Of a stretch of DNA of 64,000 nucleotides, positions 44,402 to 54,367 are shown in pieces. Numbering within the stretch: position 1 is the stretch's first letter; each line of letters starts with the position of its first letter. Position numbers and translations under genes: made by a program. The notes below the pieces were generated by a model, which searched no databases, had not been told where the DNA came from, and worked only from the letters and a program-made list of their open reading frames with translations. This DNA is from Bradyrhizobium diazoefficiens (lineage in GTDB: Bacteria > Pseudomonadota > Alphaproteobacteria > Rhizobiales > Xanthobacteraceae): positions 372,001 through 436,000 of the forward strand of contig NZ_JAFCKW010000002.1 of the NCBI RefSeq assembly GCF_018129965.1. Direction: 5' to 3'.

Positions 44402-44986
44402 GTGGGTCTGCTGATCATGATCCTGGGGCTGCTGCTGTTTTTCGCGCCCCATACTTTCACGACGAAACGTGATGCACGCGCGCAGGCGATCGCGCGGCTG
44501 GGCGAGGGGACTTACAAGATCCTCTATGCGGCGGTGTCGTTCGCAGGCCTGGCGTTGATCGTCTGGGGCTTTGCGCATTATCGCGCAACTGGCTGGATCG
44601 ACGTCTGGTATCCGCCGAAGGCGCTGAAACACATCACGATCGCACTGATGCTGCCGGCCGTGATCATGGTGGTTGCCTCCTATTTGCGTGGCCGTATCTA
44701 CGCGACGCTGAAGCATCCGATGCTGGCCGGTATCAAGCTGTGGGCCGCGGCGCATCTGCTCGCCAATGGCGATCTCGGCTCCATCATCCTGTTCGGATCG
44801 TTCCTGGGCTGGGCGGTCTATGACCGCATTTCGTTGAAGCATCGCTCCGATGGCGGCGGTCCGCCGATTCCGGTGGGCGGTGTCACCAACGATATCCTCG
44901 CGGTGGCGGTCGGCGTCGTCGCCTATCTCGCGCTGGCCTTTGCGTTCCATCCGGTCGTGATCGGCGTGCCGGTGATGGGCGGCTAG
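44402..44986 (+). CDS. NnrU-family membrane protein
   Basis: The product of 194 residues starts at a GTG at 44402. It has five or six membrane segments and the NnrU pattern LIMILGLLLFFAPHTF at the start, DARAQAIARLGEGTYKILYA and LANGDLGSIILFGSFLGWAVYDRISLK. NnrU is required for nitrite/nitric-oxide reductase function in denitrifiers; related proteins also occur without denitrification, and no denitrification genes are in this window. Confidence 0.85.
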   Translation: MGLLIMILGLLLFFAPHTFTTKRDARAQAIARLGEGTYKILYAAVSFAGLALIVWGFAHYRATGWIDVWYPPKALKHITIALMLPAVIMVVASYLRGRIYATLKHPMLAGIKLWAAAHLLANGDLGSIILFGSFLGWAVYDRISLKHRSDGGGPPIPVGGVTNDILAVAVGVVAYLALAFAFHPVVIGVPVMGG

Positions 44987-45063
44987 TCGCAGCCGATCAG
45001 CGCAAGACAGCTCTGCGTGACCATGCGCGCAAGATGGCAAGAGTGAATAGCCGAGGCTTTCCG

Positions 45064-46656
45064 ATGGACTGGTCGCAATCTCAGATTCCGCCGATGCGGC
45101 TCGAGGCGCGCTTTGGCGATCGGGTGGTGCCGGCCTTCTGCGATCGCCCGATGAGCCTGTGGGCGATGGTTGCGGAGGCTTGCGCCCGCAATGCCGAGGG
45201 CGAAGCGCTGATCGCAGGCCATGTCCGCCTGAACTGGCGGCAGGCGGTGGAGCAGGCCGCGCGAATCGCGGCGGGCTTTCGCAAGCTGGGTCTTCAACGC
45301 GGCGACCGCGTCGCGATCCTGCTCGGCAACCGCATCGAGTTTCCGCTGCTGCTGTTCGCCGCCGCGCATGAGGGGCTGGTCACGGTGCTGCTCAGCACGC
45401 GCCAGCAGAAGCCCGAGATCGCCTATGTGCTCGCCGATTGCGGCGCCAGGATCCTGATCCACGAGGCCGCGCTCGCCGACCGGCTACCCGACGCGCGCGA
45501 TATTCCCGATGTGATCCACCGGATCGCCATCGACGATGATCCGGCTCGCTCGCATTTCGCGGCGTTCGCCGACAGTCCGCCCGCACCGGCGCCGGTCGAG
45601 GTCGGCGAAGAAGACACCGCGATGATCCTCTATACCTCGGGTACGACCGGCAAGCCGAAGGGCGCGATGCTCGCCCATTGCAACATCGTTCACTCCTCGA
45701 TGGTGTTCGTGTCGTGCTTGCAGTTGACGTCGGCGGACCGTTCGATCGCGGCGGTTCCGCTCGGCCATGTCACCGGCGTGGTCGCCAACATCACGACCAT
45801 GGTCCGCTGCGGCGGCGCGCTGATCATCATGCCGGAGTTCAAGGCCGCCGATTATCTCAAGCTGGCTGCACGGGAGCGCGTCACCTACACGGTGATGGTC
45901 CCGGCGATGTATAATCTCTGCCTGCTCCAGCCCGATTTCGAGAGCTACGATCTATCGAGCTGGCGCATCGGCGGCTTCGGCGGTGCGCCGATGCCGGTCG
46001 CGACCATCGAGAGGCTCAAGGCGACGATTCCCGGTTTGAAGCTCGCGAACTGCTACGGCGCGACCGAGACGACGTCGCCCTCGACCATCATGCCGGGCGA
46101 ATTGACCGCGAGCCACATCGACAGCGTCGGCCTGCCGTGTCCGGGCGCGTGCATCGTTGCGATGGGAGCAGATGGGCGCGAGCAGCCCCCGGGCGAGATC
46201 GGCGAACTCTGGATCCGGAGCGCCTCCGTCATCAAGGGCTATTGGAACAACCCGAAGGCCACGGCCGAGAGCTTTACCGCCGGCTTCTGGCACTCCGGCG
46301 ATCTCGGTTCGGTCGATGCCGAGGGGTTCGTTCGCGTGTTCGACCGGCAGAAGGACATGATCAACCGCGGCGGCCTGAAAATCTATTCTGCCGAGGTCGA
46401 ATCCGTGCTCGCGGGCCATCCGGCCGTGATCGAGAGCGCGATCGTTGCCAAGTCATGTCCGGTGCTGGGCGAGCGCGTCCACGCCGTGGTGGTGGCGCGC
46501 GGGCCGGTCTCCGGCGAAGCCTTGCGGGCCTGGTGCGCCGAGCGGCTGTCCGACTACAAGGTCCCTGAAACGATGACGATCACGGCCGATCCGCTGCCGC
46601 GGAACGCCAATGGCAAGGTGCTGAAGCGGCAGCTGCGGGAGCTGCTGGGATCTTGA
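45064..46656 (+). CDS. Acyl-CoA synthetase/AMP-dependent ligase (class I adenylating enzyme)
   Basis: The 530-residue protein has the AMP-binding motif MILYTSGTTGKPKGAML near residue 185, the YGATETTSPS motif near 330, GYWNNPKATAESF and the C-terminal hinge VFDRQKDMINRGGLKI with the catalytic Lys in NGKVLKRQLRELL. It converts a carboxylic acid to its CoA thioester. The substrate class is unknown. The ATG at 45064 (MDWSQSQIPP) has GAGGCTT before it; an ATG at 45034 is 10 codons earlier. Confidence 0.9.
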   Translation: MDWSQSQIPPMRLEARFGDRVVPAFCDRPMSLWAMVAEACARNAEGEALIAGHVRLNWRQAVEQAARIAAGFRKLGLQRGDRVAILLGNRIEFPLLLFAAAHEGLVTVLLSTRQQKPEIAYVLADCGARILIHEAALADRLPDARDIPDVIHRIAIDDDPARSHFAAFADSPPAPAPVEVGEEDTAMILYTSGTTGKPKGAMLAHCNIVHSSMVFVSCLQLTSADRSIAAVPLGHVTGVVANITTMVRCGGALIIMPEFKAADYLKLAARERVTYTVMVPAMYNLCLLQPDFESYDLSSWRIGGFGGAPMPVATIERLKATIPGLKLANCYGATETTSPSTIMPGELTASHIDSVGLPCPGACIVAMGADGREQPPGEIGELWIRSASVIKGYWNNPKATAESFTAGFWHSGDLGSVDAEGFVRVFDRQKDMINRGGLKIYSAEVESVLAGHPAVIESAIVAKSCPVLGERVHAVVVARGPVSGEALRAWCAERLSDYKVPETMTITADPLPRNANGKVLKRQLRELLGS

Positions 46657-46825
46657 CGCAGGGCACGCGGTTCTCGCCGCCCGTCACGGGTGGTTAACGC
46701 CTTGATTGGGCTTGCTTTGCCTTGCCTCCGCCATATCCATAGGGTATCGCCGCCGCGACGTGGGGACCGGTATTTGACGCGAACGATATGGCGCGCGCGC
46801 CCGGTCGGGCATGGGATTGGCTTAA

Positions 46826-47479
46826 GTGTCTGAATTATTTGACGAAGTCGACGAGGAAGTCCGTCGCGAACAGCTCAAGAAGCTGTGGGATAAGTATTCC
46901 ATCGTCTTCATCGCCCTGATGGTTCTCGTCGTGGCCGCCGTCGGCGGCTGGCGCGGTTACCAATATCTCGAGGGCAAGAAGGCCGCCGAGGCCGGCGCCG
47001 CCTTCGAGAAGGCCGCAGAACTGTCCGACCAGGACAAGCATGCGGAGGCCGAGGCTGCCTTTGCTGAACTCGCCGCCAAGGCGCCCTCGGGCTATCGCAT
47101 TCTGGCGCGGCTGCGTGCTGCGGCCGAGGCGGGGGCTCGCGATCCCAAGGCGGCGGCCAAGATGTATGACGACATCGCCGCCGACCGCGGCGTGGGTGGC
47201 GAGTGGCAGGATCTGGCCAGGATTCGGGCTGCCGGCTTGCTGGTCGACAGCGCGTCCTATGCCGATATGCAGCAGCGGCTGGAGGCCTCCGCCGCGCCGA
47301 AATCGACCTTTCGGCACACTGCGCGCGAGATGCTGGCCTTGTCGGCCTGGCGCAACAACGACACGACCGCGGCCCGCAAATGGCTCGACGCGATCGCCGA
47401 TGATGGCGAAACGCCGCCGGGCCTGCGCTCGCGGGCCGAGGCGCTACAGGCCCTGCTGCCGCCCGTCGCCAAGAGCTGA
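46826..47479 (+). CDS. YfgM-like membrane-anchored TPR protein
   Basis: The product of 217 residues starts at a GTG at 46826. It begins with a cytoplasmic helix EVDEEVRREQLKKLWDKYS, one membrane anchor (residues 25-45), then a periplasmic TPR-like domain (EAAFAELAAKAPSGYRILAR). This is the YfgM/PpiD-associated family that works with the Sec translocon. It precedes der by one gene, as yfgM does in enterobacteria where bamB lies between, here replaced by a lipoprotein. Confidence 0.87.
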   Translation: MSELFDEVDEEVRREQLKKLWDKYSIVFIALMVLVVAAVGGWRGYQYLEGKKAAEAGAAFEKAAELSDQDKHAEAEAAFAELAAKAPSGYRILARLRAAAEAGARDPKAAAKMYDDIAADRGVGGEWQDLARIRAAGLLVDSASYADMQQRLEASAAPKSTFRHTAREMLALSAWRNNDTTAARKWLDAIADDGETPPGLRSRAEALQALLPPVAKS

Positions 47480-47509
47480 CGGTCCCGAGAGCTGAGACGA
47501 GAGACTCAT

Positions 47510-48064
47510 ATGCGCCGCACGTCACGCTTGATCGCAGCCGCCGTCCTGATCGCCTTCACGGGCGTCCTGGGCGGCTGCTCCAGCTTCGATCCCAGCGACA
47601 TGCTCGACTTCCTGGACACCAAGAAGAAGCTGCCGGGCGACCGCAAGCCGGTCTTCCCCGAGGGTGTGCCGGGCCTCGAGCAGGGCGTGCCGCGCGAGAT
47701 GTACAAAGGGGCCCAACAGCAGCCGGATTCGAACGCATCTGCCGTCGCGGCTCTGCCCGCGGAGCCGGCGCCCGAGGCCAAGCCCGCAAAGAGTGCCAAG
47801 GCGAAGAAGACCAGGCAGCCCGCCGCCGCGGCCGCGCCGGCCGAGGCCCCGGCGGGCGAAGTCGATGGCGAGGCCCAGCCGGAGGCCGCGCCGGCCCCCG
47901 CCGCCCCGGCGCCCAAGCAGAAAATCGTCCGAAGGCGCACCACGGCGCCGCCGCCGGATCAGCCCGCCCAGCAGGCGCAGCCGACCCAGACCACCCAAAC
48001 CACTCAGCAGCAGTCGCAGGGGGCTTTCCCTGCGCCGATGCCGAGTGGCAGCTTCTCGCGCTGA
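47510..48064 (+). CDS. Low-complexity lipoprotein in the bamB position
   Basis: The 184-residue protein has a lipobox (TGVLGGCSSFD, Cys near residue 23), so it should be anchored in a membrane by lipid. The rest is low complexity: Ala/Pro/Lys-rich (KSAKAKKTRQPAAAAAPAEA) with a Gln/Thr-rich tail (QPTQTTQTTQQQSQ). In enterobacteria the BamB propeller lies between yfgM and der; this gene is much shorter and has no propeller repeats. Function is unknown. Confidence 0.72.
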   Translation: MRRTSRLIAAAVLIAFTGVLGGCSSFDPSDMLDFLDTKKKLPGDRKPVFPEGVPGLEQGVPREMYKGAQQQPDSNASAVAALPAEPAPEAKPAKSAKAKKTRQPAAAAAPAEAPAGEVDGEAQPEAAPAPAAPAPKQKIVRRRTTAPPPDQPAQQAQPTQTTQTTQQQSQGAFPAPMPSGSFSR

Positions 48065-48113
48065 TCACTTCATTGCATTGACAGGCGCGGCCTTCGCAGC
48101 GCACGAATGACCG

Positions 48114-49496
48114 ATGTCCTTCACGATTGCCATTATCGGCCGACCCAACGTCGGCAAGTCGACGCTGTTCAACCGCTTGGTTGGGCAGAAGCTCGCGCTT
48201 GTCGATGACCTGCCCGGGGTCACCCGCGACCGCCGCGAGGGCGAGGCCAGGCTCGGCGATCTCGGCTTCACCATCATCGACACGGCCGGCCTCGACGAGG
48301 GCGCCAAGGGGTCGCTGACCGCGCGCATGCAGGAGCAGACGGAGGCCGCGATCGCGCAGGCCGACGCGCTGTTCTTCGTGATTGATGCCCGCATCGGCCT
48401 CACCCCGACCGATCGTGCCTTCGCCGATTTCGCCCGCAAGGCCAACAAGCCGGTGCTGCTGGTCGCCAACAAGAGCGAAGGCAAGCATGGCGACGCCGGC
48501 GCGATGGAGGCCTTCGCGCTCGGCCTTGGAGATCCCATCCAGATCTCGGCCGAGCATGGCGAGGGCATGGGCGAGCTCTACGATGCGCTCCGCGAGTTGA
48601 TGCCGGAGCCCGTCGAGGACGACGAAGCCGAGGACGACGAGCCGCTCACCGAGGAAGAGGCCGCGACGCGTCCGATCCGGGTCGCCATCGTGGGCCGGCC
48701 CAATGCCGGCAAGTCGACATTCATCAATCATCTGCTCGGCGAAGAGCGGCTGCTGACGAGCCCCGAGGCGGGCACGACGCGCGATTCCATCGCGGTCGAG
48801 ATCAACTGGAAGGGCCGCCAATTCCGCGTGTTCGACACGGCCGGTTTGCGCCGTCGCTCACGCATCGAGGAGAAGCTCGAGAAACTTTCGGTCGCGGATG
48901 CGCTGCGCGCGGTGCGCTTTGCCGAAGTCGTCGTGATGATGATGGACGCGCAGAACCGCTTCGAGGAGCAGGACCTGCGCATCGCCGATCTGATCGAGCG
49001 CGAGGGCCGGGCAGTCGTGCTCGCCGTCAACAAATGGGACCTGATGGAGAGCAAAGGTGGCGGCGCGATCTCGAATTTGCGCCGGGATGCCGACCATCTG
49101 CTGCCGCAGATCAAGGGTGTGCCGATCGTCGCTGTGTCGGGCTTGATGGGCGAGGGCGTCGATCGACTGATGCAGGCGATCCAGGACGCCTACATGCTCT
49201 GGAACAAGCGCGTATCGACTTCGGCATTGAACCGCTGGTTCGAGGAGGCGGTCCAGGCCAATCCGCCGCCCGCCGTGTCCGGACGCCGGCTGAAGCTGAA
49301 CTACATCACGCAGACCAAGGCGCGCCCCCCGAGCTTCGTGCTGTTCTGCTCGCGCGCCGACGCGGTGCCGCAGTCCTACCTCCGCTACCTCACCAACTCG
49401 CTGCGTGAGGCCTTCGAGCTGCCCGGCACGCCTGTGCGCATCACCTTGCGCGAGAAGGCCAACCCCTTTGCCCACAAGCGCAAGCGGCCGTCGTGA
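48114..49496 (+). CDS. der: Ribosome biogenesis GTPase Der (EngA)
   Basis: The 460-residue protein has two GTPase domains, a hallmark of Der: the first with [16 protein letters not shown] near residue 9 and NKSE, the second with [20 protein letters not shown] near 195 and NKWDLM near 310, then the C-terminal KH-like domain ([20 protein letters not shown]). It acts in 50S subunit assembly. The TetA-type MFS gene follows with overlapping stop and start (GTGA). Confidence 0.97.
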   Translation: MSFTIAIIGRPNVGKSTLFNRLVGQKLALVDDLPGVTRDRREGEARLGDLGFTIIDTAGLDEGAKGSLTARMQEQTEAAIAQADALFFVIDARIGLTPTDRAFADFARKANKPVLLVANKSEGKHGDAGAMEAFALGLGDPIQISAEHGEGMGELYDALRELMPEPVEDDEAEDDEPLTEEEAATRPIRVAIVGRPNAGKSTFINHLLGEERLLTSPEAGTTRDSIAVEINWKGRQFRVFDTAGLRRRSRIEEKLEKLSVADALRAVRFAEVVVMMMDAQNRFEEQDLRIADLIEREGRAVVLAVNKWDLMESKGGGAISNLRRDADHLLPQIKGVPIVAVSGLMGEGVDRLMQAIQDAYMLWNKRVSTSALNRWFEEAVQANPPPAVSGRRLKLNYITQTKARPPSFVLFCSRADAVPQSYLRYLTNSLREAFELPGTPVRITLREKANPFAHKRKRPS

Positions 49497-50749
49497 GCGG
49501 TGAGGCCGGCGAGGCGACGGCGCAGGGCGCAGCGCCGGTCCGGCGCGGTGCCGTCGCCTTCATCTTCGTCACCATCCTGCTCGACATGCTCGCGCTCGGC
49601 GTGATCATGCCGGTCCTGCCAAAACTCATCGAGAGTTTCGTCGGCAACGACACCGCGCATGCGGCCCGCATCTTCGGGCTTTTCGGCACCGCCTGGGCGC
49701 TGATGCAGTTCGTGTTCTCGCCGGTGCTCGGCGCGCTGTCGGACCGGTTCGGACGGCGGCCGGTGGTGCTGCTGTCGAATTTCGGGCTTGCCGCCGACTA
49801 TGTGCTGATGGCGATGGCGCCGTCGCTCTCCTGGCTGTTCATCGGCCGCGTCATCTCCGGCATCACCTCCGCCAGCATCTCGACCGCCTTTGCCTACATC
49901 GCCGACGTCACGCCGCCGGAGCGGCGCGCGGCAGTCTTCGGCAAGATTGGGGCAGCTTTCGGTGCAGGTTTCATTCTGGGCCCGGCGCTCGGCGGCCTGC
50001 TCGGCGATATCGATCCGCGCCTGCCGTTCTGGGCGTCGGCTGCCTTGAGCTTTTCCAATGCGCTCTACGGGCTGTTCGTCCTGCCGGAATCGCTGGTGCC
50101 CCAGAAGCGTGCGCCGTTCCGCTGGGCCAGTGCCAATCCGATCGGCGCGCTGCACCTGCTGCGATCCAACGCGGCGCTGGCCGCCTTGTCCGTCGTCAAT
50201 TTCATCGCGCAGGTCGCGCACGTGGTCCTGCCCTCGACCTTCGTGCTCTATGCGACCTACCGCTATGGCTGGGATTCCAAAACGGTCGGACTGACGCTCG
50301 CGATGGTCGGCGTCTGCGCCATGGTGGTGCAGGGGCTCGCCATCGGACCGATCGTGGGTGTGTTCGGCGAGCGGAATGCAGTGCTGTTGGGTCTGTGCTG
50401 TGGCGCGGCCGGCTTCGTGATCTTCGGCGCTGCGCCAACCGGACCGCTGTTCTGGCTCGGCATTCCCGTGATGGCGCTATGGGGCATCTCCGGTGCCGCC
50501 ATGCAATCGCTGATGAGCCGGCTCGTGGCCCCCGATCAGCAAGGCCAGTTGCAGGGCGCGACCGCGAGCGTGCAGAGCGTGTCGCAACTCGTCGGCCCCT
50601 TCCTGTTCACACTGACGTTTTCATATTTCATCGGCGCCAGCGCGCCGTTCCATTTGCCCGGCGCGCCGTTCTTGCTGGCGGCGGCGTTGTTGATGGTCTG
50701 CGCTGCGATTGCGATGCGGACGCCGGCTGCGACGAAGACGGTCACATAG
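49493..50749 (+). CDS. MFS transporter, TCR/Tet type
   Basis: The product of 418 residues starts at a GTG overlapping the der stop. It has twelve membrane segments with the helix 2-3 signature [17 protein letters not shown] and [18 protein letters not shown], and motif [18 protein letters not shown], the arrangement of TetA-type exporters. Tetracycline is not necessarily its substrate. It is the second MFS exporter-type gene in the window; the TetX-like gene is 31 kb away and not linked. Confidence 0.88.
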   Translation: MSGEAGEATAQGAAPVRRGAVAFIFVTILLDMLALGVIMPVLPKLIESFVGNDTAHAARIFGLFGTAWALMQFVFSPVLGALSDRFGRRPVVLLSNFGLAADYVLMAMAPSLSWLFIGRVISGITSASISTAFAYIADVTPPERRAAVFGKIGAAFGAGFILGPALGGLLGDIDPRLPFWASAALSFSNALYGLFVLPESLVPQKRAPFRWASANPIGALHLLRSNAALAALSVVNFIAQVAHVVLPSTFVLYATYRYGWDSKTVGLTLAMVGVCAMVVQGLAIGPIVGVFGERNAVLLGLCCGAAGFVIFGAAPTGPLFWLGIPVMALWGISGAAMQSLMSRLVAPDQQGQLQGATASVQSVSQLVGPFLFTLTFSYFIGASAPFHLPGAPFLLAAALLMVCAAIAMRTPAATKTVT

Positions 50750-50756
50750 TCTCGTT

Positions 50757-50846
50757 GGGTGGGCAACGCGCAGCGTGCCCACCACCTTTTGAGCCGCGAA
50801 GAGGCGGTGGGCACGGCGCTTGCGCGCCTTTGCCCACCCTGCGGCA
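50757..50846. repeat. Intergenic inverted-repeat element (GGTGGGCA type)
   Basis: The element has two TGGGCA/TGCCCA hairpin units: GGTGGGCAACGCGCAGCG followed by TGCCCACC, then GGTGGGCACGGCGCTTGCGC and TTTGCCCACC. It lies between the convergent MFS gene and the second binding-protein gene. The design is distinct from the GTCATTCC elements elsewhere in the window. Confidence 0.65.
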
Positions 50847-50854
50847 GCTTTGAT

Positions 50855-52081
50855 TTACTTCTTCACCAGCGGGCACTCGCTGTCCTTGAGCGGCTTGGCC
50901 GCATCTTCCGCCGAAATGGTGGAGACCAGCTTGTAATAGTCCCAGGGTCCCTTCGACTCCTCGGGCTTCTTCACCTCGAACAGATAGGCCGGAATGATGC
51001 GGCGGCCGTCCTCGCGCAAGGGACCCTTGCCGAACAGCGGATCGTCGGTCGGGATTTCCTTCATCTTGGCGACGACCTTGGCGCCGTCATGCGGATTGCC
51101 GCCGAGGGCTTCGAGCGCCTTCAGGTAGTGCAAAACGGCCGCATAGTTGCCGGCCTGCGTCATCGAGGGCATCGCCTTGTTGGCGACCTTGTCCTGGAAG
51201 CGCTTGGAGAAGGCACGGGTGTTGTCGTTGAGATCCCAGTAGAAGGATTCGGTGAAGGTCAGGCCGTGCGCCGTCTTCAGACCGAGCGAGTGGACGTCGT
51301 TGATGAAGAGCAGCAGCGCGGCGAGCTTCTGGCCGCCCTCGACGATGCCGAACTCGGCGGCCTGCTTGATCGAATTGGTGGTGTCGCCGCCGGCATTGGC
51401 AAGCCCGACGATTTTCGCCTTCGAGTTCTGCGCCTGCAGCAGGAAGGACGAGAAGTCCGATGTGTTGAGCGGATGCTTGACGCCGCCGAGCACCTTGCCG
51501 CCGTTCGCGGTGACGACCGCACTGGTGTCGCGCTCGAGCGCGGCGCCGAAGGCGTAGTCGGCCGTCAGGAAGAACCAGCTGTCGCCGCCGGCCTTGGTCA
51601 GCGCCTTTCCGGTGCCGGTCGCGAGCATGTAGGTGTCGTAGGTGTAGGAGATGGTGTTGGCGTTGCAGGCCTTGCCGGTGAGGTCGGCGCTGGCGCCGCC
51701 ATTGTTGAGTAGGACCGCGTTCTTCTCCTTGACGACGTTGCTGACGGCCAGTGCGACGCCGGAGTTCGGCGTATCGGCAATCACGTCGACCTTCTGGGTA
51801 TCGATCCACTGCCGCGCGATGTTGACGCCGACGTCGGGCTTGTTCTGGTGGTCGCCGCTGATGACCTCGATCTTCCAGCCCTTGGCGGCCAGGCCGGAAT
51901 CGTCCACTGCCATCTTGACCGCGACCACGGCGCCAGGGCCGCCGATGTCGGCGTAGAGGCTGGACATGTCGTTCAGCACGCCGATCGTGACGGACTTGTC
52001 CTGAGCAGAGGCGGATGTGGCGAAGCCGAAAGCGGCACAGGCCAGAAGGGCCGCGGTGCGGCGCGCGAACGTGGTCGTCAT
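50855..52081 (-). CDS. ABC transporter substrate-binding protein (Leu/Ile/Val-type), orphan
   Basis: The 408-residue protein has a signal peptide (ACAAFGFATSASAQ) and is a close relative of the binding protein at 36582-37802, sharing SGDHQNKPDVG, GGDSWFFLTADYAFGAALE and NAGGDTTNSIKQAAEFGIV. It has no ATPase or permease next to it; it may feed the permease of the operon 12 kb away with a second ligand. The start at 52081 has GGAGGAGACC before it. It lies downstream of the NHL gene on the same strand. Confidence 0.9.
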   Translation of the reverse strand: MTTTFARRTAALLACAAFGFATSASAQDKSVTIGVLNDMSSLYADIGGPGAVVAVKMAVDDSGLAAKGWKIEVISGDHQNKPDVGVNIARQWIDTQKVDVIADTPNSGVALAVSNVVKEKNAVLLNNGGASADLTGKACNANTISYTYDTYMLATGTGKALTKAGGDSWFFLTADYAFGAALERDTSAVVTANGGKVLGGVKHPLNTSDFSSFLLQAQNSKAKIVGLANAGGDTTNSIKQAAEFGIVEGGQKLAALLLFINDVHSLGLKTAHGLTFTESFYWDLNDNTRAFSKRFQDKVANKAMPSMTQAGNYAAVLHYLKALEALGGNPHDGAKVVAKMKEIPTDDPLFGKGPLREDGRRIIPAYLFEVKKPEESKGPWDYYKLVSTISAEDAAKPLKDSECPLVKK

Positions 52082-52259
52082 AAAGGTCTCCTCCATGGTC
52101 AAATATGCGGACGGCTCTCTTGCGAAGCCTCGGTCCTTCCGATCGCTCTATCGTGTCCCGCGGTCTGCGGCAATGCGCCTAAAGCCGGGTGACGCTGTGG
52201 CGCGGCGTCATCCCTCGGTTAACTTTTGGGCAAACCATGCCGAGGTGGGACCCGAGACG

Positions 52260-53408
52260 TTATTTGAGGGCGTCCGACGTCAGCCTGAATTTCTGGATGC
52301 GCTTTCCGGTATCGACCTCGGCGGTATATACGTTACCCTTGGCGTCGATGGCCATGGCATGCACCCAGTGGAATTGCCCGGCATTGCGGCCGTTGTGCCC
52401 GAAGCTGCCGACCACGCTGCCGTCGTCGCGCCTGATCACCCGGATCTCGTTGTTCTCGCCGTCGGCGCTGAGCAGCCACGTCTGCTTCGGATCGGGCCAG
52501 ATCGCGATGTCCCAGACCGCGCCATTTCCCAGCGTGTTCTTTTCGAAGAAGAACTCCTTCACGAACGTGCCGTCCTTCCTGAATACCTGGACGCGGTTGT
52601 TGATGCGGTCGCAGACGTAAACGAGCCCGTCATTGGCGAGTTTGACGCAATGCACGGGATTTCCGAATTGCTGCGAGACTGGCGCTTTGGGATCGTAAGG
52701 CGGCTGCTTGGCGTCATCAGGCTTGTTGCCATAGGCGCCCCAGTGCCGCTTGTACGCGAGCGTCGTCGCGTCGAACACGATGACGCGGCGATTGCCGTAG
52801 CCGTCGGCGACGTAGATCTCGTTCGCCTCCTTGTCGATCGCGGTCTCGGCCGGCTTGCCAAGCTGCGTCGTGTCGTTGCTGCCGAGGCTCGGCGCGATCT
52901 TGCCGATCTGGGCCACGAACTTGCCGTCGAGCGTGAACTTCAGGATCGCGTTGTCGTTCTCGGCATTGCCGCCGACCCAGACGAAGCCGCGCTCGTCGAC
53001 CTCGATGCCGTGCTCGCGCCCGACCCATTCATAGCCTTCGCCCGGACCGCCCCAGGACCGCAGCAGATTGCCCTCGGCGTCGAATTCGAGCACGGGCGGC
53101 GCCGACACGCAGCATTTCGAGCGCGGCGGGTTGAGGCTCGCGCCTTTCTCGTCATCGGTCAGCGAACGCGGGCGATGAATCACCCAGACATGGCCCTGCC
53201 AGTCGACCGTGATGCCGCCGACCTGGCCGAGGATCCAGTTGTTCGGCAGCGGCTTCGGCCAGGCGGGATCGACCGCGAAGGTCGGGACGTCGCCGGCGGT
53301 CGCAACGCGCGGAAACACAAACGCAAGCGTCGCAATCAGGATGGAGACAGCGCGACAGACATTTGCGAGCGTACGCGCAAAGCCTGCGCGATCATGCCAT
53401 CGTGCCAT
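52260..53408 (-). CDS. Secreted beta-propeller (NHL/6-bladed) protein
   Basis: The 382-residue protein starts with a hydrophobic segment and signal peptide (SILIATLAFVFPRVATAG). The mature part has repeated NHL-like units: VWVIHRPRS, GREHGIEVDERGFVWVGGN, KPAETAIDKEANEIYVADGY and VKLANDGLVYVCDR, pointing to a six-bladed propeller as in peptidyl-amidoglycolate-lyase-like proteins. Bacterial members have unknown ligands. It follows the SDR gene by 76 bases and precedes the orphan binding-protein gene. Confidence 0.82.
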   Translation of the reverse strand: MARWHDRAGFARTLANVCRAVSILIATLAFVFPRVATAGDVPTFAVDPAWPKPLPNNWILGQVGGITVDWQGHVWVIHRPRSLTDDEKGASLNPPRSKCCVSAPPVLEFDAEGNLLRSWGGPGEGYEWVGREHGIEVDERGFVWVGGNAENDNAILKFTLDGKFVAQIGKIAPSLGSNDTTQLGKPAETAIDKEANEIYVADGYGNRRVIVFDATTLAYKRHWGAYGNKPDDAKQPPYDPKAPVSQQFGNPVHCVKLANDGLVYVCDRINNRVQVFRKDGTFVKEFFFEKNTLGNGAVWDIAIWPDPKQTWLLSADGENNEIRVIRRDDGSVVGSFGHNGRNAGQFHWVHAMAIDAKGNVYTAEVDTGKRIQKFRLTSDALK

Positions 53409-53484
53409 GGCGACCTCCCTTTTGGCTTGCGGCTTGCTGCCGCTTGAGCGCAGGCAGTCAATCGCGGGGAGGCGCTCAAGTCAA

Positions 53485-54225
53485 TCAGGCCGGCGGGCGG
53501 AAGCTCATCAGGCTGCGGGTCTTGTAGTCGTAGAATTTGCCGGTCTCGGTCCAGTCCGGCGTGCACATCGGCACGATGAATTCGGCGACCTGCTCGGGCG
53601 TGTCCAGCGTCGCCGGATCCTCGCCCGGCATCAGGGTCGCGCGCATGCGGGTGCGGATCGGTCCGGGGTTGAACAGGTTGATGCGGATCCTGGTGTTGGC
53701 GGTTTCCTGCGCCCAGGCGCGCGCCAGCGTTTCCAGCGCAGCCTTGGAGGCAGCGTAGGGGCTGACATAGGCGGTGGCCTTGTTGGCGGCTCCCGAGGTG
53801 ACGAAAACGGCGCGCCCGGCGTCGGACTGCCTGAGCAGCGGCTCCATGCAGCGGATCAGCTGGAAGTTCGCGGAGACGTTCACCGCCATCACGTCAGTGA
53901 AGGACTTCAGCTCAATATGGCCGATCGGCGAGGAGGGGCCGAGCACGCCGGCATTGCCGACGAGGATGTCGAGCTTGCCGTAGCGCTCGTGCAGGCCGGC
54001 ACCCAGCCGGGCGATGCCGTCGGAATCGGTGAGATTGAGCGGCACCAGCGTGGCGCTGCCGCCGTCCTTGCGGATCTCGTCGTCGAGTTCTTCCAAGCCG
54101 CCCTGCGTGCGCGCGACCGCGACGATATGAGCGCCGCCCTTTGCGAGTGCGATGGCCGTGGCGTAGCCGATGCCGCGCGAGGCGCCGGTGACGAGAGCGA
54201 TGCGGTCGGCGAGGGGGTTGGTCAT
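53485..54225 (-). CDS. Short-chain dehydrogenase/reductase
   Basis: The 246-residue protein has the cofactor turn ALVTGASRGIGYATAIA near residue 12, NAGVLGPSSPIGH (NAG motif), the catalytic YVSPYAASKAALE (Tyr and Lys) near residue 154 and NPGPIRTRMRA. The classical SDR fold binds NAD(P). The substrate is unknown; similar genes act in fatty-acid or secondary metabolism. A repeat element separates it from purF on the same strand. Confidence 0.88.
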   Translation of the reverse strand: MTNPLADRIALVTGASRGIGYATAIALAKGGAHIVAVARTQGGLEELDDEIRKDGGSATLVPLNLTDSDGIARLGAGLHERYGKLDILVGNAGVLGPSSPIGHIELKSFTDVMAVNVSANFQLIRCMEPLLRQSDAGRAVFVTSGAANKATAYVSPYAASKAALETLARAWAQETANTRIRINLFNPGPIRTRMRATLMPGEDPATLDTPEQVAEFIVPMCTPDWTETGKFYDYKTRSLMSFRPPA

Positions 54226-54238
54226 CGTCGAAAACTTC

Positions 54239-54327
54239 CGTCATGCCCGGGCTTGTCCCGGGCATCCACGTTCTTTGCGGCGGGTATTACAGACGTGGAT
54301 GGCCGGGACAAGCCCGGCTATGACGAA
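54239..54327. repeat. Intergenic inverted-repeat element
   Basis: CGTCATGCCCGGGCTTGTCC and GGACAAGCCCGGCTATGACG are the arms of a large hairpin with only one mismatch region; the loop carries CCACGTTCTTTGCGGC. It lies between purF and the SDR gene and is among the most symmetrical copies in the window. Confidence 0.72.
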
Positions 54328-54367
54328 AATGAGCCTCTTATGGGCACCCGGCATGACGGCTATGCCG

